From Candidatus Phytoplasma luffae (GTDB lineage Bacteria; Bacillota_I; Bacilli_A; Acholeplasmatales; Acholeplasmataceae): DNA of 64,000 nucleotides. How positions within the stretch are numbered: the first letter of the stretch is position 1; each line of letters starts with the position of its first letter. Under the pieces are notes generated by a model that was not told where the DNA came from, made no database searches, and saw nothing but the letters and a program-made list of their open reading frames with translations. This document shows, in pieces, positions 29,103-39,522 of this stretch. The DNA lies in NCBI RefSeq assembly GCF_018024475.1, contig NZ_CP054393.1, forward strand, positions 248,001 through 312,000, given 5' to 3'. A program made the position numbers and the translations under genes.

Positions 29103-29134
29103 AAAAAAAGTAGCTGTTTTGGCCGCTTTTTTTT
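29103..29134 (+). terminator. Possible plus-strand terminator
   Basis: Imperfect stem AAAAAAAGTAGC / GCCGCTTTTTTTT around loop TGTTTTG, ending in T8. It lies 230 bases after the YitT gene. Confidence 0.5.
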
Positions 29135-29141
29135 AGGTATG

Positions 29142-29164
29142 AAAAAGCCACTCTGGAGAGTGAC
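29142..29164 (-). terminator. Minus-strand terminator of a lost small gene
   Basis: Stem CACTC/GAGTG (29149-29153 with 29157-29161), T5 on the minus strand at its end. It follows the small pseudogene at 29177 directly. Confidence 0.6.
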
Positions 29165-29176
29165 TTAGGGGGTTAT

Positions 29177-29465
29177 TTATTGTTTGCTTGTTTTCTTGAA
29201 AAATATTCCAAATAGTAAAAAAATCGACAATAATAATTGTAATAAAGAAATTATTTGTTGCCGCAAATTATTGTTTTTTATTTGATTATTTAGATTATAA
29301 TCGTTTGGATTGTTTTGGTTATTTGGATTATTAAATATTTTTATTTCCTCTATTCATTTTGAAATTTTTTGTATTTTTTTAGAGTTTTGAATAGTGTTTT
29401 TTAAAAAATTTAATAAAAAAATAATCAAAAAATAAATATTTTTAACTTTTTGAATGATTTTGTAA
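29177..29465 (-). pseudogene. Remnant of a small secreted or membrane protein
   Basis: On the minus strand one frame is open from about 29465 to TAA 29177-29179, apart from a single TGA at 29354-29356. It reads a hydrophobic segment (NIYFLIIFLLNFL), a short Lys-rich part, the TGA (between KIQKISK and IEEIKIF, a place where a tryptophan would fit), an Asn-rich linker (NNPNNQNNPNDYN) and a C-terminal hydrophobic anchor (LLQLLLSIFLLFGIFF) ending KKTSKQ. No start codon is found; an A15 tract lies at the 5' end. A minus-strand terminator follows. It looks like the product of a surface or effector gene now dead. I do not recognise the family. Confidence 0.5.
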
Positions 29466-29654
29466 TTTTTTTTTTTTTTTATTTTTTATTAAAGTTTGTA
29501 TATAAGTTTATTTTGTTTTGATTATGTTTTATGTTAAAACTAATGATTATAATAGATTTTTTTGTTATTAATATAAAATATATTTATTTTATATTAATTT
29601 ATCTTTTTTAAAAATTAATTTTTTAGCATCAACAAAAAAAAATAAAAAAATTAT

Positions 29655-31343
29655 TTATAAAATATTATTCGGAATCATTTGTAAATATTTTTGACATTCA
29701 TCGACTATTGTTTTTAAATGATTTTTATCAAAAGGACTTTTCAAACCAATATTTTTTAATAATTGTAAAAAATTTTCAGATCCACCTTTTTTACATAAAT
29801 TTAAATATAATTCCCAATTTTTTTTATAATTTTTTTGACTTCGATTCCAAAAATCCAAAGCACATATTTGAGCTAAAGTATAATCGATATAATAAAAAGG
29901 ACTAGTGAAAATATGCATTTGTCGTAACCAAAAATTCCCTTTTTCTAAAAAATCATCCTCTTCGTATTTTTCTAAAAGTAAATATTTTTTTTCTAATTCG
30001 CGCCAAATTTGTTTTCTTTTTTCAGGATTAAATTGAGGATTTGAGTAAATTTCATGTTGAAAATGATCAACTAATGCTCCATATAATAAAAAATTAACCG
30101 CTCCGGATAAATGGATGAATTTATATTTTTCTACATCTGAACCAAAAAAATCTTTCATCCAAGGCCAAGTTAAAAATTCCATCGTCATTGAGTGTATTTC
30201 TGCTGCATCCATAGTAGGCCAACGATAATCAGGAATCAAATTACGACTTTGAAAAATTTGAAAAGCATGTCCGGCTTCATGAGTTAGTACATCTATATCA
30301 TGTTTTGTTCCATTGAAATTAGCAAAAATAAAAGGAGATTTAAAAATAGGTAAATATGTACAATATCCTCCGCCTACTTTATTAGGTTTGCTTTCGACAT
30401 CTAAAAGATTCTTTTCTAACATAAATTCAAAAAAATCTTTAGTTTCAGGTGATATTTCTTGATACATTTTTTTAGCTATTTTTATTTTAGCAGCTGCATC
30501 CCCTTGTGGTTTAGGATTTCCGCTAGAAAAATAAAACCCTTTATCGTAACTCTCTAATTTTTTTATTCCTAAAAATTCACTTTTTCTTTTTTGCATTTCT
30601 TTGAAAAAAGGCAAAACTATTTCAAGAATATTTTCTCTATAAACGGCTATTTCTTTATGACTGTAATCAGTTCTTTCTAAAATATCATACCCCAATTGTA
30701 CAAAATTTTCATAACCTAAATTATGAGCCATTTCAGTTCTTGTTTTGACTAACTCATCATAAAGACGATCATATTCATCTTCTTTTTTTTGAAAAAAATT
30801 AGATACTGCTTTTTGCGCTTCTTTTCTAGTTTGTCGAGATAAAGATTCAAAAAAAGGAGCCATTTGACTAAGATTATATTTTTTATTTTGAAAATCAATC
30901 GTTGGTTCAGCAATTAATTTTTGATATTCGGTTACTAAAGAATTTTCTTTTTGAACTAAAGAAATAATTTTAGGATTAAAAGTTTTAACAAATAATTTTG
31001 CTTTTTTCCAAAAAAAATTACCAAATTTATTTTTTAAAAAATCATAATATTTACTTTTTAAAATTTGCTGATAAAATTTATATTTTAATTCTGTTAACAA
31101 AGGTCCGTTTTGGTCACAAAAAAGTTTTTCATTTTGATAAAAAATATCTTTAGTATCCAGAGTATATCTGATATTTACTAAAGTAAACATAGTTTCTATT
31201 TTATCATTCAATTTATGAAAATCATTTATAATCTCTACTTGTTTTTTAACATCAACACTACAAAATTCTTCTATCATAGGTAAAATTTTAGATTTAACTT
31301 TTTGCAAATCTACCCTTTCATATATAAAATCTTGAAATTTCAT
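29655..31343 (-). CDS. pepF: Oligoendopeptidase F, M3 family metallopeptidase
   Basis: 562 residues. The zinc site HEAGHAF lies at about 352-358, with the third ligand glutamate in MDAAEIHSMTMEF downstream. The N-terminal helical half (about 1-200) and the overall length match M3 oligoendopeptidases. It cuts short peptides in the cytoplasm, releasing amino acids from imported peptides. The ATG at 31343 follows GAGGAAAAG on the minus strand. It faces the DUF2130 gene across a 330-base gap. Confidence 0.93.
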   Translation of the reverse strand: MKFQDFIYERVDLQKVKSKILPMIEEFCSVDVKKQVEIINDFHKLNDKIETMFTLVNIRYTLDTKDIFYQNEKLFCDQNGPLLTELKYKFYQQILKSKYYDFLKNKFGNFFWKKAKLFVKTFNPKIISLVQKENSLVTEYQKLIAEPTIDFQNKKYNLSQMAPFFESLSRQTRKEAQKAVSNFFQKKEDEYDRLYDELVKTRTEMAHNLGYENFVQLGYDILERTDYSHKEIAVYRENILEIVLPFFKEMQKRKSEFLGIKKLESYDKGFYFSSGNPKPQGDAAAKIKIAKKMYQEISPETKDFFEFMLEKNLLDVESKPNKVGGGYCTYLPIFKSPFIFANFNGTKHDIDVLTHEAGHAFQIFQSRNLIPDYRWPTMDAAEIHSMTMEFLTWPWMKDFFGSDVEKYKFIHLSGAVNFLLYGALVDHFQHEIYSNPQFNPEKRKQIWRELEKKYLLLEKYEEDDFLEKGNFWLRQMHIFTSPFYYIDYTLAQICALDFWNRSQKNYKKNWELYLNLCKKGGSENFLQLLKNIGLKSPFDKNHLKTIVDECQKYLQMIPNNIL

Positions 31344-31674
31344 TTTTTTCTCTTTTCCTCTTTTAAATTATTTTATTTTTTTTAATATATATTTATATTT
31401 TAAATTTAAAAAAATAAATTTTCAAATATAATCAATTATTAAATCAAAAAATATTACTATAATTCATTTTATAATTTAAAATATAAATATATTATTGTTT
31501 TATCAAAATTATTCTAGTTAACTTTTTTTATATCATTTTGAACAAAATTTTTTTTAATTATAGTAAAAAATGTCAATTAAACAATATCCGTATTATAAAT
31601 TTTATTAAGATATAATATTAAATGATAAAATAATATAAATTAATTTATTATAATTTTTAGGAAAAATAAAAAAA
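31344..31674. other. Divergent promoter region, pepF/DUF2130 gene
   Basis: 331 very AT-rich bases between two genes that point away from each other. Several TATAAT-like boxes (for example TATAAT near 31611) but no unique choice. No gene seen. Confidence 0.4.
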
Positions 31675-32733
31675 ATGAAAAAAATAAAAGTTTTAATCAA
31701 GAACGAATATGAATTAGAATTACAAGAAGACGGGCAAAAAGGAGATTTAATTGATTTAAAAAATAATTTGATTATGGATCTTAACGAAATCAAACAAAAT
31801 ATTTATAATGAAAAATTAAAAAATTTAAAAATAAAATTAGAAGAAGAAAATAAAAAACAAATACAATTGTTAACACAACAATATGAAAACCAAATTAAAG
31901 ATTTACATCATAAAAACGAAATATCTCTTCTTAAAAAAAAACAACAATTAGATTTCATCCAAAGAGAAAGATCAAATTATAATACTAAATTAATTGGTGA
32001 AAATTTAGAAAAATGGTGTGATAACGAAATTCAAAATCAATTGTTAATCGCTGACGACATAAGTTGGTATAAAGATAATGAAGAAATTAATAAAACCAAA
32101 GGTGATTTTATTTATAAGTTATATTATGACAAACAACACAATAAAGAACAAATTTTAACTTCAGCTTTATTAGAGATGAAAACAGAAATAAAAACAAATA
32201 CCCCTAACAACAATAATAAACAAAAAAACGAAAGATATTTCGCTAAATTAGATAAAGATCGAAATAATAAAAATTTAGAATTCGCTCTTTTAGTAAGTGA
32301 ATTAGAATATGAACAAGAAAACGATATCCCTATCAAAAAAGTAAAAACGTACCCTAATATGTTCATCATTCGTCCTCCTTATTTAGTGTTTTTTTTAAAT
32401 GTAATAACATGTTTAGGACGTAAAAATAAGGAAATTATTATAGATTTAAAAAAACAAAAAATAACTTTTTATAAAGAAGAAGAAATTAAAAATACTTTTT
32501 TAGAAATGAAAAACGAAATTTTAGATAATTCTTTCAAAAATATTGAAAAAAATTTACAATTTATTACTAAAGAAAACCAAAAAATTAAAACAATTTCAGA
32601 AGAATTATTAAAAACTTATAACAATATAGAAGAAAAAATGGAAAAAATATTGAAAACACATCTGAAAATAGCTATTAATAAAGTTCGTAATTTTAAGATT
32701 GATAAAATTTTAAAAGAAATAAAAAAATATTAA
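31675..32733 (+). CDS. DUF2130 family protein (RmuC-like, PD-(D/E)XK-type)
   Basis: 352 residues. Residues about 35-105 are a coiled coil (YNEKLKNLKIKLEEENKKQ onward). The DUF2130 core follows: ERSNYNTKLIGENLEKWCDN, TKGDFIYKLYYD, SALLEMKTE (acidic residue and EMK pattern of the PD-(D/E)XK fold), then FAKLDKDRNNKNLEFALLVS, YPNMFIIRPPYLVFFLNVI, and a final helical part. The family is related to RmuC and is thought to act on DNA, but its role is not established. ATG 31675 follows AGGAAAAA. It stands alone. It often occurs in phytoplasma genomes as a single gene, as far as I recall. Confidence 0.75.
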   Translation: MKKIKVLIKNEYELELQEDGQKGDLIDLKNNLIMDLNEIKQNIYNEKLKNLKIKLEEENKKQIQLLTQQYENQIKDLHHKNEISLLKKKQQLDFIQRERSNYNTKLIGENLEKWCDNEIQNQLLIADDISWYKDNEEINKTKGDFIYKLYYDKQHNKEQILTSALLEMKTEIKTNTPNNNNKQKNERYFAKLDKDRNNKNLEFALLVSELEYEQENDIPIKKVKTYPNMFIIRPPYLVFFLNVITCLGRKNKEIIIDLKKQKITFYKEEEIKNTFLEMKNEILDNSFKNIEKNLQFITKENQKIKTISEELLKTYNNIEEKMEKILKTHLKIAINKVRNFKIDKILKEIKKY

Positions 32734-33090
32734 TATTTTGAATACATTTGAACTTTTAAAAAAAAAAAAAAAACAAATAATACCTTTTATTCTAAGTTAT
32801 TTATTCAATTTATAAAGATATTTATATAAAATTAAATATTTTGTTTTATTAAAAAAAGACTCAATGAAATGAGTCTTTTTTTATATTATTTTGATATTTA
32901 TATTATTATTTTTGTGTTTCAACGCTATTATATAGGTGAAGTTGTTATAAGACAATTGAATTAATCGATAAAATTAATTTTTATCACTATTTTTTTATAT
33001 ATTAAATACCATTAATATTAATTTTTTTATTTATAAATTTAAAAATCATCATAATTTATTTTATTTTGTATTTATAAATAAATATATTTT
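32734..33090. other. Non-coding gap
   Basis: Contains a homopolymer A-run after the DUF2130 gene (32758-32773), the terminator at 32851-32882, and no gene. Confidence 0.5.
32851..32882. terminator. Intrinsic terminator
   Basis: Stem AAAAAAAGACTCA / TGAGTCTTTTTTT with loop ATGAAA, after the DUF2130 gene. Confidence 0.85.
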
Positions 33091-33125
33091 GGTATATACT
33101 TTATACGATGTTAAAAGGAGGTGTA
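33084..33125 (+). promoter_or_regulatory. Conserved leader element with a remote Shine-Dalgarno (copy 2)
   Basis: TATATACT (33093-33100) and, 16 bases later, GGAGGT in TTAAAAGGAGGT (33111-33122), with ATG 85 bases downstream of it. The element mirrors the one at 1975-2015 in front of the paralogue. Confidence 0.5.
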
Positions 33126-33207
33126 GATTAATTAAAAAGTTATAAAAAATAAAATTTCAAATAAAATATTAAAAAATTTTTTAAAAAAAACAATTAGAAA
33201 GCATTTT

Positions 33208-33996
33208 ATGAAATTCAAAAATAAAAAAAGGCAAATAAATTTTTTTATATTATTGATAATTATTATATTTTTAATTAATCCAAACTACAATATAAAAGGG
33301 AATCCAAATGAATCATCTTCTAAAATAAATAAATTAAAGTTATATATTTTGAAAAAAATAAATAATTTAAAAAAACAAGATTATAGTTTGATCAATGATT
33401 ATGAAAATGATATTTTTTTTTCAAAACCTCTTTCTAAAATAAATACGGAAACAGGCGATATTGTAATTGTATATAATTATAATGAAAAAGGTCAATTAAT
33501 AGATAAAAAATATATATTAGATAATCAATTTTTTAAATATAAATATAATAACAAAGATATATTAATATATAAAACTGCTACTCATAATTCTAATTTTATA
33601 AACACTTACGAATATAATGATAAAAATCAAATTGTCGCTGTAAGAAATAATAAAAATAAAATACAAACTAAATATGAATATAATGTTGCAGGGCAAAGAA
33701 TTCAAAAAACCGTTTTTCTTTTTGAACAAAATTTTATAAAAAAAAATATTTTTACTTATGATTACAATAGCGAAAACCAAAAAATTAGAAAAACACATTA
33801 CGGTTGTATTTATCCTAACGAAAATCAATTTATCCAATATATTAATTCATTTTTAAATTTAAAATTGGATCATTTTTATAAAATTGATAAAATTGAAAAA
33901 AAATATTTATATAATAAAAAAGGACAAAAAATACAAAAAATAGACCATTTAGGGAATCGATATAATTATAAATATTGTGAGTGTACTGAATTATAA
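33208..33996 (+). CDS. Secreted or membrane-anchored tyrosine-rich repeat protein (DUF2963-like), paralogue
   Basis: 262 residues with the same plan as the protein at 2064: hydrophobic segment at about 11-26, then the shared YNIKGNPNE, then repeats (YNYNEKGQL, YKYNNKDI, NTYEYNDKNQIVAVR, KYEYNVAGQRIQKT, YDYNSENQKIRKT) and the end IDHLGNRYNYKY. A GAAAG next to the ATG probably serves translation. The two genes share both product and leader, so they arose by duplication and were kept. The product is likely exported and host-facing; no known effector is recognised. Confidence 0.65.
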   Translation: MKFKNKKRQINFFILLIIIIFLINPNYNIKGNPNESSSKINKLKLYILKKINNLKKQDYSLINDYENDIFFSKPLSKINTETGDIVIVYNYNEKGQLIDKKYILDNQFFKYKYNNKDILIYKTATHNSNFINTYEYNDKNQIVAVRNNKNKIQTKYEYNVAGQRIQKTVFLFEQNFIKKNIFTYDYNSENQKIRKTHYGCIYPNENQFIQYINSFLNLKLDHFYKIDKIEKKYLYNKKGQKIQKIDHLGNRYNYKYCECTEL

Positions 33997-34388
33997 TTAA
34001 TTATTTTTAAATAATAGATTATTTATTTATTTATTTTAAAAATAAATTTTTAAATTAAAATATTTATTTTTCTTATCTATAAAAAAAGAACTTTTGTTAG
34101 TTCTTTTTTTATAGATAAATTTATCGAAATATATGATGAAGAAGTTTAAAAATAACATTTTAGATTTTTTATTTATTAATTTTGATGTTTTAATAAATTT
34201 TAAGAAAATTTCTAAATAAGATCAAATCTGGATTAATTAAAGTATTTAAGATATTTTTTATAATCAATTTTATTGGTTAAATTATTACTTGTTTTTTAAT
34301 ATTATAAGGAACATTAGCATATTAACTTTTGTTATAACCCTATTTATATCGTATTCAAAAGTTTAAATTTGCACTAAAAAGTGAAAAA
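33997..34388. other. Non-coding gap
   Basis: About 390 bases with the strong terminator at 34073-34118 and otherwise AT-rich sequence without recognisable genes. Confidence 0.5.
34073..34118. terminator. Bidirectional terminator with 20-bp perfect stem
   Basis: 34073-34092 pairs with 34099-34118 (TTATCTAT, A7, GAACT and complement), loop TTTGTT. Confidence 0.88.
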
Positions 34389-34601
34389 ATGATTATTAAA
34401 TTTTTATTTATTGCTTTTATTCTTGGTATATTCATTCCGTCTTTAACTTATTTAGTTTATATTGAAAAAAATATCTTTTTTTATCTATTATTATCATTTG
34501 TTATTTTATTTTTTATAGTTGCGGAATTAATTTTAGCTTGTTTAGTTCGAATGATAAAATTAGACGAAATAAATATTTGTATTCAAAATAAATATCCTTA
34601 A
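34389..34601 (+). CDS. Small hydrophobic membrane protein
   Basis: 70 residues with two membrane segments (about 3-23 and 29-53) and a short polar tail (RMIKLDEINICIQNKYP). No Shine-Dalgarno is visible before ATG 34389. I do not recognise it. It may be a fragment of a larger protein or a real small protein of the accessory region. Confidence 0.4.
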   Translation: MIIKFLFIAFILGIFIPSLTYLVYIEKNIFFYLLLSFVILFFIVAELILACLVRMIKLDEINICIQNKYP

Positions 34602-34915
34602 TAAATATGAATATTTAATAATTAACTTATTATTTTGGAGTTTTTTAATTCCGTTTTAGAATTGATCGTTAATATTGAAAAACTTTTTAGAAGAAAATAT
34701 TTTAAATATTAATTAAAAAAGTCCTAATTAATTGAGTCTGTTTTGACTTTGCTTTACTTTTTTTAAAAAAAAGTCTAATTTTTAATTACCTATAAAACGG
34801 TTTTAAGCCAAGACAATTTTTACAATTGAAAGCGATAATAAGTTTTTTTTGTAAACGAAACTAAATCAAAATTAACGTCAGTAAAAAAAATAAAGATGAT
34901 TGAAAATTTTTTTAA
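34602..34915. other. Non-coding gap
   Basis: About 310 bases with degenerate terminator-like pieces (near 34715-34775), no gene seen. Confidence 0.4.
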
Positions 34916-35387
34916 TTAACTTGATTTATGATACTTTTTGTAAAAAAATAAAAAAATTAACAGAATAAAAACAATAGCTAAAATTATAGCGCCAACAATT
35001 AATATTTCTTTTAACTTTTTCTTTCTCTGATTTTTTTTAATGGAATTAAAATATTTTCTTATTTCACGTAAATCAAAGATAAAAGAGATAAAAGATAAAA
35101 TCAAAATGAATAAAAAACCTCTATTTCCTATCTTGTATGCGAAATTTTCCCATGCAATGTGAGTTCCAATTTCCAATTTTTGTTCCAAATTTTAAATAAA
35201 TTACACTTAACAAAGCAATAGGGTCTAAAATCAAACCGAATACGTAATTATAATGAATAAATTTTCTAGTGAATCCATTTACCACACAGTCTAATCGCTT
35301 GTTGATAGTGACAAAAGCGATAACGCACATATTTAAAGCTGATAACGCTATAAAAACAGACGATAAGATAATTAAAATGTTTTGCAT
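34916..35387 (-). pseudogene. Frameshifted small membrane protein
   Basis: On the minus strand a first frame starts at ATG 35387 (MQNILIILSSVFIALSALN) and runs to a stop at 35121. A second frame from about 35188 runs to a stop at 34916. The first has two or three hydrophobic segments, the second has two (FLFILILSFISFIF and IVGAIILAIVFILLIFLFFY) and a Lys-rich end. They overlap by 68 bases in different frames and lack a good start for the second. One membrane protein of about 155-160 residues broken by one indel is the simplest view; two overlapping genes cannot be ruled out. The family is not recognised. Confidence 0.45.
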
Positions 35388-35532
35388 TTTTTAACTACTT
35401 TCTATAAAATTAAATTTTATAGTATTTTTTAAAAAAATATCAAAAATAATTTTTTACATAAAAATTATATCATTTATTTGTTGTTAAAGTGAAAAAGACT
35501 CAAGGAATTGATTCTTTTTTTTAAATTTTTTA

Positions 35533-35577
<45 letters not shown>

Positions 35578-35581
35578 TGAC

Positions 35582-35613
35582 AAAAAAGACCCATTTTAAA
35601 ATGGGTCTTTTTT
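35582..35613 (-). terminator. Terminator of the fusA-tuf end
   Basis: A perfect 32-base palindrome centred on CCCATTTTAAAATGGG with A6 and T6 flanks, 24 bases after the tuf stop codon. Confidence 0.9.
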
Positions 35614-35636
35614 AATATTATTTAAAATATATAAAA

Positions 35637-36827
35637 TTATTCTAATATCTCGATAACTGTTCCAGTTCCGATAGTTCTTCCGCCTTCTCTTACAGAAAAG
35701 TTAGTTTCTGTTTCGATAGCGATATAATTGATTAAAGTAATAATAAGTTCGGCTGTGTCACCTGGGTTTACTATTTTGTTTCCATCTTTTAATTGAATTA
35801 CACCAGTTACATCGGCAGTTCTAATGAAAAATTGAGGGCGATAATTATCTCCGAAACAAGTTTTTCTACCGCCTTCTTCAGCAGTTAAAAAGTAAATCTT
35901 AGCAACAAATTTACGATGAGGTTGTAAAGAACCTACTTTAGATATAACTTGGCCGCGTTGAATATCTGTATGACTGATGCCACGTAATAAAATACCAATA
36001 CTATCGCCAGCTAAAGCGCCTTCTTTATCTAAATTTTTATGAAACATTTGTAAACCGATAACAGTAGATTTTCTTTTTTCTTTGATTCCGACAATTTCTA
36101 CTTCTTCTGAAAGTTTGATTTGTCCTCTTTCTACACGTCCTGTAGCAACAGCACCTCTACCTTTAACATTAACAACTTGTTCAATAGGCATTAAAAAAGG
36201 TTTGTCTAAAGCGCGAACCGGATCATCTACATAACTGTCTAAAGTATCAAGTAATTTTTGAATACTTTCTGTATATTTAGGGTCACCTTGAATAGCCATT
36301 AAAGCAGAACCTCTAATAATAGGAATATTATCAGGATCTTTATATTTATATTTAGCTAAAACATCTCTTACTTCTGATTCTACTAATTCAAACATTTCTT
36401 CGCTATCAACTTGATCACATTTATTCAAGAAAACAACTAATTGAGGTACCCCTACCTGTTTAGCTAATAAAATATGTTCTTGAGTTTGAGGCATTACACC
36501 ACTTTCAGCTGAAACAACTAAAATAGCTACATCCATTTGAGCAGCACCTGTTATCATGTTTTTAATATAATCCGCATGACCAGGGCAATCTATATGAGCA
36601 TAATGTCTTTTTTCTGTTTCGTATTCTACGTGAGAAGTATTAATAGTAATACCACGTTTTTTTTCTTCAGGCGCTCTATCAATTTGATCGTAATCTAATT
36701 TTTTTGCAAAACCTTTACTTGATGAATATGAAGTAAGTGCAGCAGTTAAAGTAGTTTTACCATGGTCAACGTGACCAATAGTGCCTACGTTTACATGAAC
36801 TTTATTTCTTAAAAATACATCAGCCAT
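35637..36827 (-). CDS. tuf: Elongation factor Tu
   Basis: 396 residues, full length. GTP-binding motifs [28 protein letters not shown] and NKCD; C-terminal end TVIEILE with [11 protein letters not shown]. It delivers aminoacyl-tRNA to the ribosome and in phytoplasmas is often used for strain typing. Last gene of the rpsL-rpsG-fusA-tuf group, 63 bases after fusA, with its own AAGGAA site. Confidence 0.98.
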   Translation of the reverse strand: MADVFLRNKVHVNVGTIGHVDHGKTTLTAALTSYSSSKGFAKKLDYDQIDRAPEEKKRGITINTSHVEYETEKRHYAHIDCPGHADYIKNMITGAAQMDVAILVVSAESGVMPQTQEHILLAKQVGVPQLVVFLNKCDQVDSEEMFELVESEVRDVLAKYKYKDPDNIPIIRGSALMAIQGDPKYTESIQKLLDTLDSYVDDPVRALDKPFLMPIEQVVNVKGRGAVATGRVERGQIKLSEEVEIVGIKEKRKSTVIGLQMFHKNLDKEGALAGDSIGILLRGISHTDIQRGQVISKVGSLQPHRKFVAKIYFLTAEEGGRKTCFGDNYRPQFFIRTADVTGVIQLKDGNKIVNPGDTAELIITLINYIAIETETNFSVREGGRTIGTGTVIEILE

Positions 36828-36890
36828 TTTTTTAAATTCCTTTTTTTTATTTATTTTATTTTTTAATCAAAAAAATATTATTATAACTTA

Positions 36891-38984
36891 TTAACTACGT
36901 TCTTTGATTATATTTTCAGCAATATTTTTAGGTGTTTTTGAATATTTATGGAATTGCATAACAAAACTTGCTCTTCCTTGTGTATTAGAACGTAAATTAG
37001 TAGCATATCCGAACATTTCAGATAAAGGCACCAAAGATTTAATGACAATCGCATTTCCTTTATTTTCTTGAGTTTCTAATTTTCCTCTTCTAGATGTTAA
37101 ATCGCCGATAACATTACCTACATATTCATTAGGTGTAAAAATTTCTACACTCATAATAGGTTCTAAAATAACTAAATCTCCATCTTTTTTTGTTTCTTTT
37201 AAAGCAATAGAGGCTGCTATTTTAAAAGCTATTTCTGAAGAATCGACATCGTGATAAGAACCATCAAATAAAATAGCTCTAACATCTATAAAAGGATATC
37301 CTGCGATAATACCACTAGATAAAGACTCTTCTAAACCTTTTTTTACAGCAGGTATATACTCTCGTGGGATAGCACCACCTACAATTTTATTTACAAATTC
37401 AAAACCTTTTCCTACGTTTGGTTCAAAACGCATACAAACATGTCCGTATTGTCCTCTTCCTCCTGATTGACGTATAAATTTTCCTTCTGTAACGGTTTCT
37501 TTAGTTAAAGTCTCTCTATAAGAAACCTGAGGTTGAGAAACATTTGCTTGTATATGAAACTCTCTTCTTAAACGATCAATAATAATATCTAAATGCAATT
37601 CGCCCATTCCTGCAATTATTGTTTGTCCTGTTTCATGATTGATATAAACTTTAAAAGTAGGGTCTTCTTCAGCTAATTTACCTAAAGCAACAGCTATTTT
37701 ATCTTGATCGTTTTTAGTTTTAGGTTCGACCGCTATTTCAATAACTGGTTCAGGAAAATTCATAGATTCTAAAATAATAAAATCATTTTCTGAAGTTAAA
37801 GTATTTCCGGTAGTGGTATTTTTTAAACCTACTACAGCTACAATATCCCCTGCATTAGCTTCTTGAATTTCTTCTCTATTATTAGCATGCATTTGTAATA
37901 AACGAGCTACACGTTCTTTAGCGTTCTTAGAATTATTTTGAATATAAGTTCCTGTTTTTAAAACACCAGAATAAATTCTTAAAAAAGTTAAGCGTCCTAC
38001 AAAAGGATCAGTCATTATTTTAAAAGCTAAAGCGGTCAAAGGCTCGTCATCAAAAGGTTTTCTGATTATTTCCTTTTCATCAGCATCTAAACCTATAATA
38101 GGCGGCACATCTATAGGAGAAGGCAAAAAATCAATCATGGCGTCTAAAATTTTTAAAACACCTTTATTTTTGAAAGCAGAACCGCATAAAACAGGAAAGA
38201 AAGAAACATCTAAAGTTGCTTTTCGAATAATTTTTTTCAAAATATCTGCATTAATTTCTTTATTAGCAAAAAACATATCTAATAATTCATCATCAAATTC
38301 AGATAATAATTCTATTAATTCTTGTCTTTTTTGTTTAACTATTTCTGTTAAATCTTCAGGGATATCAATGAATTTACCACTTTCCGAATAAGAATTATTA
38401 TCATATTGAAAAGCTTTCATTTCTAATAAATCAATAATACCAATAAAATTATTTTCTTTACCGATAGGCCATTGAATAGCAGCAACTTTTACACCTAATC
38501 TTTTTTTAAGTGTATCAATAGCGTATTCAAAATCAGCTCCTATTTTATCCATTTTATTAACAAAAACAATTCTCGGAACCTTGTATTCAGTAGCTTGACG
38601 CCAAACAGTTTCTGTTTGAGGTTCAACTCCGGCTTGTGCATCGATAACAACCACTGCGCCATCTAAAACTCTCAAAGAACGAGAAACTTCAACAGTAAAA
38701 TCTACGTGCCCTGGAGTATCAATTATTTGAATTTTATGTTCTTTCCAAAAAATAGTAGTAGCAGCAGAGGTAATTGTGATTCCTCTTTCTTGTTCTTGCT
38801 CCATCCAATCCATTTGAGATTTTCCGTCGTGAGTTTCTCCTATTTTATGTATCTTACCAGCATGAAACAAAATTCTTTCTGTTGTAGTTGTTTTTCCAGC
38901 ATCAATATGAGCCATAATTCCGATATTTCGGACTTTATTAATTTTAAATTTTCGTTCTTTATCTATTTTTAATTTTTGTGCCAT
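36891..38984 (-). CDS. fusA: Elongation factor G
   Basis: 697 residues from ATG 38984, chosen because AAGGAG lies eight bases upstream; a GTG nine bases further up is inside that spacing. Motifs: [40 protein letters not shown], and domain IV/V with GGRGQYGHV. It moves tRNAs and mRNA after peptide bond formation. Confidence 0.98.
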   Translation of the reverse strand: MAQKLKIDKERKFKINKVRNIGIMAHIDAGKTTTTERILFHAGKIHKIGETHDGKSQMDWMEQEQERGITITSAATTIFWKEHKIQIIDTPGHVDFTVEVSRSLRVLDGAVVVIDAQAGVEPQTETVWRQATEYKVPRIVFVNKMDKIGADFEYAIDTLKKRLGVKVAAIQWPIGKENNFIGIIDLLEMKAFQYDNNSYSESGKFIDIPEDLTEIVKQKRQELIELLSEFDDELLDMFFANKEINADILKKIIRKATLDVSFFPVLCGSAFKNKGVLKILDAMIDFLPSPIDVPPIIGLDADEKEIIRKPFDDEPLTALAFKIMTDPFVGRLTFLRIYSGVLKTGTYIQNNSKNAKERVARLLQMHANNREEIQEANAGDIVAVVGLKNTTTGNTLTSENDFIILESMNFPEPVIEIAVEPKTKNDQDKIAVALGKLAEEDPTFKVYINHETGQTIIAGMGELHLDIIIDRLRREFHIQANVSQPQVSYRETLTKETVTEGKFIRQSGGRGQYGHVCMRFEPNVGKGFEFVNKIVGGAIPREYIPAVKKGLEESLSSGIIAGYPFIDVRAILFDGSYHDVDSSEIAFKIAASIALKETKKDGDLVILEPIMSVEIFTPNEYVGNVIGDLTSRRGKLETQENKGNAIVIKSLVPLSEMFGYATNLRSNTQGRASFVMQFHKYSKTPKNIAENIIKERS

Positions 38985-39012
38985 TACAAGCACTCCTTAT
39001 TGTTTTTTTATC

Positions 39013-39483
39013 TTACCAACGGTAATGAGCAAAAGCTTTATTAGCTTCAGCCATACGATGAGTATCTTCCTTTTTTTTGACTGCTCCGCCTATACCAGCG
39101 GCAGCATCGATAATTTCTTTAGATAATTTTTCTTCCATTGTTTTTTCATTTTTTTTCTGAGCGCTAGCGATCAACCATTTTAATGATAAAGACTGACGTC
39201 TTTCAGGGCGTATTTCTGAAGGAACTTGATAATTTTGACTACCAATAGTTCTTGTACGAACTTCTAAAATAGGCATAATATTATTTAAAGCTTCATTAAA
39301 CACATCTATCGGTTCTCTTTGAGTTATTTGTTTAACTCTGTCTAAAGCGCCATATAAAATAGATTTAGCTACTCCTTTTTTACCATCTTTCATAATGGTA
39401 TTAATAATTTTAGTAACTAATTTCGAATTATAAACAGGATCTAAAGATATATTTTTTTTATAAATGTTTTTTTTACGTGACAT
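39013..39483 (-). CDS. rpsG: Ribosomal protein S7
   Basis: 156 residues, standard length. [19 protein letters not shown] at the start, [20 protein letters not shown] in the middle and the end [13 protein letters not shown]. It organises the head of the small subunit. It lies between rpsL and fusA. Confidence 0.97.
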   Translation of the reverse strand: MSRKKNIYKKNISLDPVYNSKLVTKIINTIMKDGKKGVAKSILYGALDRVKQITQREPIDVFNEALNNIMPILEVRTRTIGSQNYQVPSEIRPERRQSLSLKWLIASAQKKNEKTMEEKLSKEIIDAAAGIGGAVKKKEDTHRMAEANKAFAHYRW

Positions 39484-39522
39484 AAAATTTTCATTCTCTT
39501 TCTTTTAAAAATATGTCAAACA

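Noticed and set aside
29354-29356. TGA read as tryptophan
   Set aside because: prfB is intact and TGA ends metK, so the code is standard; the TGA here marks a dead gene.
38137-38972. Plus-strand frames opposite fusA
   Set aside because: Shadows of fusA; serine-rich, no start signals.
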